Shown: one piece after another, positions 17,321-25,550 of the stretch
How the letters are laid out: every line of letters starts with the position of its first letter
Numbering within the stretch: the first letter of the stretch is position 1
Assembly: GCA_964353175.1 (NCBI GenBank)
Contig: CAYGUX010000003.1
Span: 124,001 to 188,000, forward strand
Direction of reading: 5' to 3'
Length of the DNA stretch: 64,000 bases
Source: JAIYCX01 sp964353175
GTDB lineage: Bacteria > Bdellovibrionota_C > UBA2361 > SZUA-149 > DAOLCO01
Notes under the pieces: generated by a model
Databases searched by the model: none
What the model saw: only the letters and a program-made list of their open reading frames with translations
What the model was told of the DNA's origin: nothing
Made by a program: the position numbers and the translations under genes

Positions 17321-18307
17321 ATGCCAAAAGGGAGAGGAAAAGCAAATCAGGATTTTACAACCTCTCCCTCTAATATATCTACTGGTCGTGACTCAACAGA
17401 AGTGGCAAATGGTATTGTACTATCCAGCACTAGACGATTTGTAGGAATCGCTGACAATTCAGGCAAGGATATTCTCGCTACTGCATCTAGGAAATTCAAT
17501 GACCTCATTCCTGGAGACAAAGTACATTTCGTACATTCAGAGACCTCAGAAGATCAAGCATACATTACTCAAGTTGATGAAAGAACAAACTGCTTAAAAA
17601 GAAGTTATTTCGGTAAGTCAAAACTACTCGCAGCGAATATCAATGAAGTATGGATAGTAATCGCGCCTCCACCACTTTTCAACTCAAAAGCATTAGATAG
17701 AACAATTGCCGTAGCGAACTCAGAGAATATCGCGGTAAGAATTATCGCAAATAAAAGCGACCTAAGCTCCTCTTCTGAACTAGATGAAATTTTAAGTTAC
17801 TATGAGTCCACTGGCTGTGCCACCGTAAAGACATCTGCCAAACATAAAAGCGGTATTCAAGAATGTTATACTGCAATTGAGAACTCTGAAATTATTGTGG
17901 TAACTGGAATATCTGGAGTAGGTAAAAGCAGTATTCTAAAGTGTATTCTAGGTGAGGATATTAGAGTTGGCCAGGTCAGTGAAAAAACTGGGCAAGGCAA
18001 ACAAACTACATCATCTGCTCAAGGCTATCAGTATTGTTCCCCCAAGAACCCCTCTAAACCACATTTACTGATCGACCTTCCTGGAATTCAAAGTTTTGGA
18101 GTTTCCCATTTAAGCGTCGATTCTATTTCTAGTCTAATGCCTGATATTGCTAAATACGCTACTAATTGTAAGTTTGACAACTGCTCCCATGTTAAAGAGG
18201 TTGATTGTGGGGTGAAAGTCGCCCTAACCACGGGAGACTTAAGGCAGTCCAGATATGACTCATTCCTTGAGATGACACAAGAAATCAAGGACGCATCAAA
18301 ACATTAA
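17321..18307 (+). CDS. rsgA: Small ribosomal subunit biogenesis GTPase RsgA
   Basis: Circularly permuted GTPase that helps maturation of the 30S subunit. The motifs appear in the permuted order: G4 ANKSDL (about 143-148), then G5 region, G1 GISGVGKSSIL, and G3 DLPGIQSFG. The N-terminal OB-fold precedes them (GIVLSSTRRFVGIAD), and the C-terminal zinc-binding element is complete (CKFDNCSHVKEVDCGVKVAL, with C-x4-C-x-H-x5-C). At 328 residues it has the normal size. It follows the FKBP gene by five bases. A 9-bp hairpin lies after the stop. Confidence 0.95.
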   Translation: MPKGRGKANQDFTTSPSNISTGRDSTEVANGIVLSSTRRFVGIADNSGKDILATASRKFNDLIPGDKVHFVHSETSEDQAYITQVDERTNCLKRSYFGKSKLLAANINEVWIVIAPPPLFNSKALDRTIAVANSENIAVRIIANKSDLSSSSELDEILSYYESTGCATVKTSAKHKSGIQECYTAIENSEIIVVTGISGVGKSSILKCILGEDIRVGQVSEKTGQGKQTTSSAQGYQYCSPKNPSKPHLLIDLPGIQSFGVSHLSVDSISSLMPDIAKYATNCKFDNCSHVKEVDCGVKVALTTGDLRQSRYDSFLEMTQEIKDASKH

Positions 18308-18336
18308 CCCCTTAAAGTGACTAAGTTTATTACAAT

Positions 18337-18366
18337 TTAGATTATCTTTGAAGCAATATAATCTAA
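18337..18366 (+). terminator. Possible terminator hairpin after rsgA
   Basis: TTAGATTAT (18337-18345) and ATAATCTAA (18358-18366) form a 9-bp AT-rich stem with a 12-base loop. No T-run follows, so termination is weakly supported; an operator for the next gene is the alternative. Confidence 0.35.
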
Positions 18367-18419
18367 TCAGCAGACTAGTGTATAAGCAGTTATAAACATT
18401 AGTGTCATTTAAGGTTTTT

Positions 18420-19052
18420 ATGAGAACAGCAAAAAAAGAACTTTCCCTAAATAATGAATTTGGATTTAGTTCGCTCTTTCATCTCATCTTTATACTTTCA
18501 GTCGCATTTCTATTTCACCATGCTTGGGAAGTTTTTATAGAGGACCAAAAAACAGCCATTCAAATTGGTAGCCTAGGTATATTTGCAATACTAATTTTAT
18601 ATAGCTTACTAAATCTTGCCTATTCATTAATAAGTGGCGAGAAATCTAAAAGCCAAATGAAAAAAATCATTAAGAAGGAAAGCAAAAAACTCTCTAATAT
18701 TTTAAATGAATATAGTGCTGAAGTTTCCGCTATTAAAGCTAGGCTTAAAAAACTTACGGGGATCATGAAGCCTGAGGGATTCAAAGAACTTGCTATAATA
18801 GAAGGACTGCTATCATCTTTGGAAGGAAGACTGCAAAAGGTTCAACAACATTCCTCAAGTAGAGATATAGATGAAGTTCACTATGCTTATGCAAGTCTGC
18901 TAGAGGACATCTCTAATACTGATTCACCAATGTATTCAGTCACACTAAGCCATTCGATAGAACCAGTTGCACTTACTAAATTAAAATCGAACTTAGATCA
19001 ACGAATATTGAGAGTAAAACGCCTAGTTCCTGCAAGTAGAGCAAGGCACTAA
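18420..19052 (+). CDS. Membrane-anchored coiled-coil protein, unknown function
   Basis: About 210 residues. The N-terminal third has two hydrophobic segments (SSLFHLIFILSVAFLFHH and IGSLGIFAILILYSLLNLAY). A long basic, mostly helical cytoplasmic part follows with coiled-coil character (KSQMKKIIKKESKKLSNIL, then EVSAIKARLKKLTGIM). No family recognised. I prefer ATG 18420, which has AAGG upstream, over GTG 18402. It is convergent with the ABC exporter genes and has no obvious operon partner. Confidence 0.7.
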   Translation: MRTAKKELSLNNEFGFSSLFHLIFILSVAFLFHHAWEVFIEDQKTAIQIGSLGIFAILILYSLLNLAYSLISGEKSKSQMKKIIKKESKKLSNILNEYSAEVSAIKARLKKLTGIMKPEGFKELAIIEGLLSSLEGRLQKVQQHSSSRDIDEVHYAYASLLEDISNTDSPMYSVTLSHSIEPVALTKLKSNLDQRILRVKRLVPASRARH

Positions 19053-19077
19053 GAATATTCTTAGAAATAAATTATCT

Positions 19078-19872
19078 TTAAAATCCAGTAGAGGCATAAT
19101 TCCCTACTCCTCGTCGCCATGCTAAGGCAGCAATCCCAATACAGACTAAAGCTACCACGGGTGTGCTATAACAAAAATATTGATACTCACTTCGACCTAA
19201 AAAGTGAGTCGCTGGATAGAATGCAACAAATGCAAAAGGTACAATAAAACTCAGAATAAACTGGATCAAAGAATTAAAAATTGGAGTAGGATACCTTCCA
19301 AAATTAATCAAACTATACACAGGCGCACCAATGCCTAACCTATCTTCAAAATAGAAAGACAAGGTAGCCAAAAAAACAAATACAGAAATCAAAATGCAGG
19401 TTCCGGAGAGAACACTCACTAACAACCACAACATATCAAAAAATCCAAAATCTACCTTTAAGCCAACAATCCCATGTCGAAAAATTAATACGCCCAGTAT
19501 CAAAGTACCAACAGCTTCAAGATTAAATGATTCAAACAATACTTGAGAAAGGCTATTTAAGGGTCTCAATAAGACACGATCAAATTGACCCCCTATCACA
19601 TATCGATCACCAAAACGATATAAATTAAAAGAGATAGAACTAAATAAGGCAAATGAAATCATGGAATATCCATAGATAAGCATAACCTCCAGCTTACTCC
19701 AATCCCCTATACTTTTTATTGATTCGCCATCTAAAAGCATCAATAAAAAAAATAAACCAAAAAAGGAAATCAAAAGATTAGAAACAATCCCGATGAAAAA
19801 GTCTAATCTATACTCACTCTTACTTTTTAGAAACTGCAAGAAATAATAAAAATAGATCCCTGAAAAAAACAC
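19078..19872 (-). CDS. ABC-2 type exporter permease (COG3694-like)
   Basis: Second permease of a three-gene ABC exporter, 264 residues with six predicted membrane helices (for example IVSNLLISFFGLFFLLMLL and LLVSVLSGTCILISVFVFLA). The pattern YSMISFALFSSISFNLYRF followed by GGQFDRVLLRPLNSL is typical of this uncharacterised ABC-2 group. The true start is most likely GTG 19872: GGAGG lies eight bases upstream and the upstream permease stops four bases before it. A longer frame to 19959 would overlap that gene by 83 bp. The cargo is unknown. Confidence 0.9.
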   Translation of the reverse strand: MFFSGIYFYYFLQFLKSKSEYRLDFFIGIVSNLLISFFGLFFLLMLLDGESIKSIGDWSKLEVMLIYGYSMISFALFSSISFNLYRFGDRYVIGGQFDRVLLRPLNSLSQVLFESFNLEAVGTLILGVLIFRHGIVGLKVDFGFFDMLWLLVSVLSGTCILISVFVFLATLSFYFEDRLGIGAPVYSLINFGRYPTPIFNSLIQFILSFIVPFAFVAFYPATHFLGRSEYQYFCYSTPVVALVCIGIAALAWRRGVGNYASTGF

Positions 19873-19876
19873 CCTC

Positions 19877-20683
19877 TTAGCCTCCCTGTATAGAAAGGTA
19901 GTTAAATGCTCTTTTCCAACAAACTTCGGATAGGAGATATAAACCAATCCCCCATCCAAACAATTGGCATAAGGCTAGAAGCATTGCCTGATCATCCATT
20001 TTACCAAGATAGATCTCCAAGGGAGTATTTGCGATTAACTTAAAGGGCAGGAATTCACAAATAGACCGTAAGGTGCTAGGGAAAAAGGATAAGGGTAAAA
20101 GTAAACCTGAGAAAAGTTGAATAAAAAAATACTTTGCCCTAATAATTCCATCAATACTTTTCAATCTGAAACACAGTAGCCCCAGTAAGAAATTTATCTC
20201 TGCTAAAACAAAGAAGCTACCAAAGGTAGAAAGGATAAAAACAATTGCATGCAATAAAGAAAAGGGCATAGAAATTGGAAAAATAGAAAGTAAAAGTAGC
20301 GAAATAGGAATTGTGAAAAATAACAATCTAAAAAGCAATCCTCCAAATGCTTCACACAACATCATTGAATGGAACTTAATAGGTTTGATTAAAAAACTAC
20401 TTATTTGACCAGTTCTTACATGTTCCGAAATTTCCTCATCAACATTAGAAAAATAGAGGCTTCTACAGATCCACCCTAAGGCTACATAAGTCACCATCTC
20501 TGGAAACGTAAATCCATTAATGACTTTATTACCACTTCCACTAAATACCGCTTGCCATATAAAATAATTGACGGAAACAAACATCAGATAAGTAAGTATC
20601 CCAGTGAAGTATCTTAATCGATATGCTAAAAACCTTAAAAAAGATAAACGAATGGTCGCCATATATGGACTACTAGGATACAT
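19877..20683 (-). CDS. ABC-2 type exporter permease (COG4587-like)
   Basis: First permease of the exporter, 268 residues with about six membrane helices. The N-terminus (LRFLAYRLRYFTGILTYLMF) and the loop HVRTGQISSFLIKPIKF are characteristic of this ABC-2 group and parallel the equivalent motif in the partner permease. The ATG start at 20683 has AGGGA four bases upstream and overlaps the end of the ATPase gene by 11 bp. Together the three genes encode a full exporter; substrates of this class are not established. Confidence 0.9.
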   Translation of the reverse strand: MYPSSPYMATIRLSFLRFLAYRLRYFTGILTYLMFVSVNYFIWQAVFSGSGNKVINGFTFPEMVTYVALGWICRSLYFSNVDEEISEHVRTGQISSFLIKPIKFHSMMLCEAFGGLLFRLLFFTIPISLLLLSIFPISMPFSLLHAIVFILSTFGSFFVLAEINFLLGLLCFRLKSIDGIIRAKYFFIQLFSGLLLPLSFFPSTLRSICEFLPFKLIANTPLEIYLGKMDDQAMLLALCQLFGWGIGLYLLSEVCWKRAFNYLSIQGG

Positions 20684-21677
20684 GAGTTCCCTTAGCCCGA
20701 TACAAACCAGTAATTATTTGTTCTATGGAAGGTTCTCGGATTGAAAGATCTCTAATATTAACAACTTTTTCCACCTCGTTTATTAGATTGGGGACTGAGA
20801 TTAGCCTTCTATCAAATTCAACAGATAATTTCCCAACTGTAGATTCCAATTTTTTCACTCCTTCCAGCTCTTCTATCTGAGTGAATTGATGCTTACCGGA
20901 CTCTAACTCAAGCTCTAAATTACGATGTCCACCATATTTATCTTGAATCTCACTCAGTGCGCCATCATAAATGATCCTCCCTTTATCAATAACTAATATA
21001 CGTTCGCAGACTGCGACAATCTCCTGAAGGTCATGAGTTGTCAGAATAATAGTAGTCTTACCTTCTGACTTTAACAGCTTCAAAATCCCCCTTATAGATT
21101 CTTTCGCCATAGCATCAAGACCAATCGTAGGCTCATCAAGAAATAGGACCTTAGGATTATGAATTAAGCTTGCGATTAAATCACATTTCATTCTTTCGCC
21201 TAAGCTCAACTTTCTAACAGGAGTAGATAGCAATTCTCCAATATTGAATAACTCTATCAACTTTCCTACTTCAAGATTAAATTGATCCAGAGGGACAGAA
21301 TAAATTCTCCGTAATAATTCGAATGACTCCCTAACTGCAATATCCCACCATAACTGAGTCCTCTGCCCAAAGACGACTCCAATTGACTTCGTATAGACTT
21401 TTCTATCTACGAAAGGATTTAAACCGTTGACCTGAATGGAACCTGAGGTGGGCTGTAAAATGCCTGTTAACATCTTAATGCTAGTAGATTTGCCAGCCCC
21501 ATTTGGCCCAATAAAACCAACGCACTCCCCTTCTTCCACCATGAAGTCTATCCCATCTACAGCTATAACATTCTGATATTCTGGAACAAATAAATCTTTG
21601 ATAGCGCCAGAAAAGCCCACACGCTTTATTTGGCTTTCATAAGTTTTAACTAATTTTTCAACAACTATTGCTGTCAT
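20673..21677 (-). CDS. ABC exporter ATP-binding protein (COG4586-like)
   Basis: ATPase of the exporter, 334 residues. Walker A GPNGAGKST, signature LSLGERMKCDLIASL, Walker B VLFLDEPTIGLD and the H-loop LTTHDL are all present. The region before Walker A (AIKDLFVPEYQNVIAVDGI) and the VVFGQRTQLWWD segment after it are specific to the COG4586 group, which goes with COG4587 and COG3694 permeases, exactly the genes downstream. It has a C-terminal ~80-residue domain after the nucleotide-binding fold. It is the first gene of the operon and divergent from the bacilliredoxin gene. Confidence 0.95.
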   Translation of the reverse strand: MTAIVVEKLVKTYESQIKRVGFSGAIKDLFVPEYQNVIAVDGIDFMVEEGECVGFIGPNGAGKSTSIKMLTGILQPTSGSIQVNGLNPFVDRKVYTKSIGVVFGQRTQLWWDIAVRESFELLRRIYSVPLDQFNLEVGKLIELFNIGELLSTPVRKLSLGERMKCDLIASLIHNPKVLFLDEPTIGLDAMAKESIRGILKLLKSEGKTTIILTTHDLQEIVAVCERILVIDKGRIIYDGALSEIQDKYGGHRNLELELESGKHQFTQIEELEGVKKLESTVGKLSVEFDRRLISVPNLINEVEKVVNIRDLSIREPSIEQIITGLYRAKGTHVS

Positions 21678-21786
21678 TATCTATTGTAGTATCCTGCTAT
21701 ATATAAAAAATAAATTAATATAGTCTAACTACGAAGTTCAGCAAGCTATAGATATTATCAATTTTACGTCAATTAGGTAAATCAAC

Positions 21787-22200
21787 ATGTATAATCCAAC
21801 ACTCGTACAACCGATGAGAGAAGAACTCTCTAGTCTAGGTATTAAAGAATTACTAACTACCGAAGAAGTAGATCTTACATTAAGAGATGCTAAAGATACT
21901 GTAATGGTTGTAGTAAACTCAGTATGTGGTTGTGCGGCTGGAGGACTAAGACCAGGTGTAGCAGAATCCTTAAAAAATGAAAAAGTTCCTGCCCTAGTAA
22001 CGACAGTATTTGCTGGTCAAGATAAGGAAGCTACTGAAAGAGCGAGATCATACTTTGAAGGGTATCCCCCGTCTTCACCAAGCATTGCGATTTTAAAAGA
22101 TGGTGACGTTGTATATATGCTACAACGCAGAGACATCGAGGGCTTTTCCCCAGTTGAAATAGCTCAAAAACTTAAAGATGCGTATAACGCACACTGCTAA
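21787..22200 (+). CDS. Bacilliredoxin, BrxA/BrxB (YphP/YqiW) family
   Basis: A 137-residue thioredoxin-fold protein with the family motif CGC in VVVNSVCGCAAGGLRPG. Relatives in Firmicutes remove bacillithiol from bacillithiolated proteins. N-terminal MYNPTLVQPMREEL and ILKDGDVVYMLQRRDIEG are also typical. It suggests that this organism uses bacillithiol or a similar low-molecular-weight thiol, but no biosynthesis gene is visible here. mutM follows after six bases, so both may respond to oxidative stress in one operon. Confidence 0.92.
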   Translation: MYNPTLVQPMREELSSLGIKELLTTEEVDLTLRDAKDTVMVVVNSVCGCAAGGLRPGVAESLKNEKVPALVTTVFAGQDKEATERARSYFEGYPPSSPSIAILKDGDVVYMLQRRDIEGFSPVEIAQKLKDAYNAHC

Positions 22201-22206
22201 GACCTT

Positions 22207-23049
22207 GTGCCGGAACTTCCAGAGGTTGAGGTTATTTCCAATAGCCTCAACCTAAGATTAAAACACCTATCTCTTCTAAAGCTTGAGATTAGAGATACAC
22301 AGCGATTAAACTCTCCTCCTTTTTGCCTGCTCGGATACAAGGTCAAAAAGGTTTTTCGACTGGGCAAAACAATATTAATTGAATTCCATAAGACTAAGTC
22401 ACCTAGTTTATTTCTAGACGTTCATTTAAGGATGACCGGCAAACTGCTGTTTCTAAAACATTCGCCTGACTCTATTCGAGATAATCTATCTACTAACAAC
22501 CAAAACAAGACAAAACACATTAGAGCGGAATTTTATTTTGATCAGGGACAATTATTATTTGTTGATCCTCGCAAGTTTGGCACTTTCAAATGGCATCTCC
22601 TGTTACCTAGTTTAGGTGATAATAATTACGATGCTCTGGATGCCAAGCTTTCGATTGAAAAACTCACATTAATCATTAATGGCCACAAAAAACAAAATAT
22701 AAAAAACTTCCTGATGAATCAAAAACGCATAGTAGGTATCGGTAATATTTATGCTTCCGAGATTCTATTTCAATCAAGGCTATTACCCTTTAGAACACTT
22801 GGTGAACTCTCAGATAAAGAGATTCTGCGACTCTCCAAATGTATTAAAAGCGTATTACTAGATGCAATCAAAAACAAAGGTACAACATTTTCTGATTATC
22901 AACGCGAAGATGGAAGCAAGGGGCGCTACCAAAACAAATTAACAGTTTATGGGAGAGAAGGTTTAAAGTGTAAGCGGTGTAAAGATCTCATAGAACGAAC
23001 AGTACAAAGCCAAAGAAGTACATTCTATTGCTCTAACTGCCAAAAATAA
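22207..23049 (+). CDS. mutM: Formamidopyrimidine-DNA glycosylase
   Basis: Base-excision repair enzyme that removes oxidised purines such as 8-oxoguanine and nicks the strand. The N-terminus PELPEVEVIS supplies the catalytic proline and glutamate directly after the start residue (GTG start). The beta-lysine region (HLRMTGKLLF), helix-two-turn-helix (GIGNIYASEILFQSRLLP), DYQREDGSKGRYQ loop and the C-terminal zinc finger (CKRCKDLIERT, then FYCSNCQ) are complete. The 280 residues are normal length. It forms a likely operon with the bacilliredoxin gene, six bases upstream. Confidence 0.96.
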   Translation: MPELPEVEVISNSLNLRLKHLSLLKLEIRDTQRLNSPPFCLLGYKVKKVFRLGKTILIEFHKTKSPSLFLDVHLRMTGKLLFLKHSPDSIRDNLSTNNQNKTKHIRAEFYFDQGQLLFVDPRKFGTFKWHLLLPSLGDNNYDALDAKLSIEKLTLIINGHKKQNIKNFLMNQKRIVGIGNIYASEILFQSRLLPFRTLGELSDKEILRLSKCIKSVLLDAIKNKGTTFSDYQREDGSKGRYQNKLTVYGREGLKCKRCKDLIERTVQSQRSTFYCSNCQK

Positions 23050-23067
23050 CCTTCTCCTAGCCTAAGC

Positions 23068-23529
23068 CTATCTCATTGTTTTTGCTATGGGAGTTGGCTC
23101 AGAAAGTCCAAACTGATTTTCTGCTTGTAACGTATAATATACTACAGTTTTAGAGGGCAATCCCAGCAAAAAATACTTATATAACTTGCCATGTAATGGG
23201 TGATATTCTTGTTTAATTTCATCTATTCCAATATCAACTTGAACATTTAGATCATCTGGATTCATACCGTATCGCAACAGATATCGAGTAACCTCAGTTT
23301 TAGGAGCTCTCCATTCTAACTCTATGACATTTATGGCATCATTACCTTTATTAACCTGCTCCGTTTCCATCTTAACGTCACTCTGAGTGCTAAACCGCTC
23401 TGAAGAATCATTAGAATTAACAACCTCTTCTACCGGAGATTCAACTAAAAGCTCCGCTTCTTCCATAGAGGAACATGAAGACATAAAAGCCAGGAAAAAA
23501 GAACAAATGAGGCAAAACCGAATCATCAT
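23068..23529 (-). CDS. Lipoprotein with fibronectin type III-like domain
   Basis: A 153-residue lipoprotein. The signal peptide ends in a lipobox-like FMSSC, so Cys19 would be lipidated. A Glu/Ser-rich spacer of ~55 residues follows, then one FnIII-like domain: VIELEWRAPKTEVTRYLLRYG, YKYFLLGLPSKTVVYYTLQAEN, GLSEPTP. The W-x-P, Y-x-L-x-Y and final Y-x-V-x-A patterns are those of FnIII strands B, C and F. It is probably attached to a membrane facing the periplasm; the partner is unknown. It is convergent with mutM. Confidence 0.8.
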   Translation of the reverse strand: MMIRFCLICSFFLAFMSSCSSMEEAELLVESPVEEVVNSNDSSERFSTQSDVKMETEQVNKGNDAINVIELEWRAPKTEVTRYLLRYGMNPDDLNVQVDIGIDEIKQEYHPLHGKLYKYFLLGLPSKTVVYYTLQAENQFGLSEPTPIAKTMR

Positions 23530-23619
23530 AGTAGAAACTCTATTTTAATTAATTTTAAAGTTACCATACTACAATAATAGGCTTTGCATAAAACATATAA
23601 TTAAGATATTTCATCCGCC

Positions 23620-24303
23620 ATGGCAGATGAAAGAAGTCATATATCTTGGGCATTTTTATTAGGCATTACTTACTGCGGACTAGGAGCGGTATCCTACAAT
23701 ATTAGCCCAGAGATCACGATCCTTGGATTTATCCTAGTAATAATAGGAGGAATCATCCCCAACATTGATTCCAGTGATGCAGGTTGGACAGGAGAACTGC
23801 CTGGTCTTATCGGAGCACTTATACCGATTATCTTTCTTCAGAAATTCCCTTCACTTTCCAACGACTCTGTTAGTATCGCCTTAACTCTTTTCTTTGGTTT
23901 TACTTTGTCTCGTTGGATTTTTGGTTACCTAGCCAAAGAAGTTTTCCTTACTAGGGGGGCCCTACATTCGATTCCAGCAATTGTCTTTTTTTTCGAATGT
24001 GCTTATCTTCTTTTTCCAGACATTAACTGGAAGTTAAGAACTTTCCTAGGAGGAGCCTTAGCCATTGGAGTACTCTCTCACCTAATTATAGACTCATTCA
24101 CGAACCTCTCTCTCGTACAAAAAACAATCAAACCAAACTCTCATTCCGGTAGTGTCTTTAAGTTTGCTGGGTCTGATTCCAGAGGAACTTGGGCTTTATA
24201 CCTTGCGATAGTCGTTCTTGGTTGGTTTGTTGCTAAAGACTTAAAACCAAGTCTTAATGTCCGCTCACCGGTAACAGTTTCCGACTCTGCGCCCACTCAA
24301 TAA
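23620..24303 (+). CDS. YdjM/YbcI-type (DUF457) membrane protein, possible metal-dependent hydrolase
   Basis: A 227-residue protein with about six membrane helices. The pattern GGIIPNIDS (family: LP-D-D/S), then RGALHSIPA and LSHLIIDSFTN, matches the DUF457 group often annotated as inner-membrane metal-dependent hydrolases; the H-S and SHxxxD residues would bind metal. The substrate is not known. The 3' end overlaps the 3' end of folC by 50 bp on the opposite strand. Confidence 0.8.
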   Translation: MADERSHISWAFLLGITYCGLGAVSYNISPEITILGFILVIIGGIIPNIDSSDAGWTGELPGLIGALIPIIFLQKFPSLSNDSVSIALTLFFGFTLSRWIFGYLAKEVFLTRGALHSIPAIVFFFECAYLLFPDINWKLRTFLGGALAIGVLSHLIIDSFTNLSLVQKTIKPNSHSGSVFKFAGSDSRGTWALYLAIVVLGWFVAKDLKPSLNVRSPVTVSDSAPTQ

Positions 24304-25537
24304 AGGGCGGATAAAGGATACTACTTCCCAAAAATACCTTTAGTTCATCCTTATTTTCAAATTTTAATTCTTCCAGTTTGTCCACTTGAACAACCTTAAT
24401 TTCAGGTAATCTCATGTTTAACTCATCCCCCTTCAGACAGTCCTCTGTATGCGCCAGCAACTTAAGGTTATAGTCAATTTTTGAATTAGTTAATGCGTTC
24501 TCAATTTTCTCGACCATTAATGACCAATTTTTTCTCTTCAACACTGTAAGGATAAAATCCACTTGTTTAAACTTGCGATAAAAATCAATACAACTCTCCG
24601 TAAAAATTTCATCGATGCCACTAGGATTATGTGCAACATCAATGATAGCAAAGTTATTATTCTGCGAATCAATAAAATGCTCAAAGCGGCCTGGGGCTGA
24701 GCCATGTTCTAAGCCTTCGGGGATTATAGCACGATCAATGCCCAAATGCAGTGCTGCGACAGCACTTATAGCTTTATTCTTTAACTTATATTCAGGCTCA
24801 AACCTATCGGAATTCAAAGAAATTTCTGCCCCCTTAAAAGATAGAATACTTCCTCTTCGAACATACCCACTTCCGGCATCATACAATTCACAACCATGCT
24901 CAGGAATACTCTCCTTGATGATCGCCACCAAATCATTACTAAGTTCCCCCAAGATAGTCGGTACGGCAGATTGTAAAATGCCTGCTTTATGCCACGCAAT
25001 AGACTCAATGGTATTACCCAATTGTTCCTCATGTTCCATCCCGATGCTTGTTATAATATTCAACAGCTTATTACTTAAAACATTCGTCGCATCAAATCGA
25101 CCTCCAAGCCCTGCTTCAATGATAGCAACGTCCACATTCTCTTTCGCAAATATATTGAAAGTAGCTAACAATAAAGCCACATACTGAGTGGGTAGAAATC
25201 CTAACTTTTCAGCTACTATTTTTATCGTATTGAGGCTTAAATCCAGTTCTTCATTACTCACATTACTTCCGTTTATGCATGCAACTTCATTCAATGACTC
25301 AATCTGAGGAGAGATTGTTTTCCCAATTTTAGCCCATTTTTTTGAACGAATTAATATTTCTTCTAAATAGTAGGCAACGCTCCCTTTCCCATTTGTCCCA
25401 GCGATATGAATTGATTGAAATCTATCTTGGGGATTTCCCAATGCAGCCAAGATCCCTACGGGCACTTCAAGCGGAGAGAAGTTCTTACCATCCCATAGCT
25501 TTAAACTTCGATACCACTTTAAACCCGGTTCACTCAT
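24254..25537 (-). CDS. folC: Folylpolyglutamate synthase/dihydrofolate synthase
   Basis: Adds glutamate to dihydropteroate and to folates. The P-loop HIAGTNGKGSVAYYLEEI, the LGGRFDATNV motif, GMEHEEQLGNTIESIAWHKAGI and the C-terminal IDVAHNPSGIDEI are all present. I prefer ATG 25537 (427 residues), which places the P-loop at the usual distance from the N-terminus; a longer GTG start at 25573 would overlap the upstream gene. It is last of a minus-strand run with a serine-hydrolase homolog and an LD-carboxypeptidase. Its 3' end overlaps the convergent YdjM-like gene by 50 bp. Confidence 0.94.
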   Translation of the reverse strand: MSEPGLKWYRSLKLWDGKNFSPLEVPVGILAALGNPQDRFQSIHIAGTNGKGSVAYYLEEILIRSKKWAKIGKTISPQIESLNEVACINGSNVSNEELDLSLNTIKIVAEKLGFLPTQYVALLLATFNIFAKENVDVAIIEAGLGGRFDATNVLSNKLLNIITSIGMEHEEQLGNTIESIAWHKAGILQSAVPTILGELSNDLVAIIKESIPEHGCELYDAGSGYVRRGSILSFKGAEISLNSDRFEPEYKLKNKAISAVAALHLGIDRAIIPEGLEHGSAPGRFEHFIDSQNNNFAIIDVAHNPSGIDEIFTESCIDFYRKFKQVDFILTVLKRKNWSLMVEKIENALTNSKIDYNLKLLAHTEDCLKGDELNMRLPEIKVVQVDKLEELKFENKDELKVFLGSSILYPPFIEWAQSRKLLPVSGH

Positions 25538-25550
25538 AGAACTGTCACGA

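Noticed and set aside
19873..19959. Extended N-terminus of the second ABC permease
   Set aside because: Would overlap the upstream permease by 83 bp; GTG 19872 has a strong GGAGG and the correct family length.
24615..25187. Plus-strand open frame of 190 codons inside folC
   Set aside because: Antisense shadow of a clearly conserved enzyme; no family-like features.
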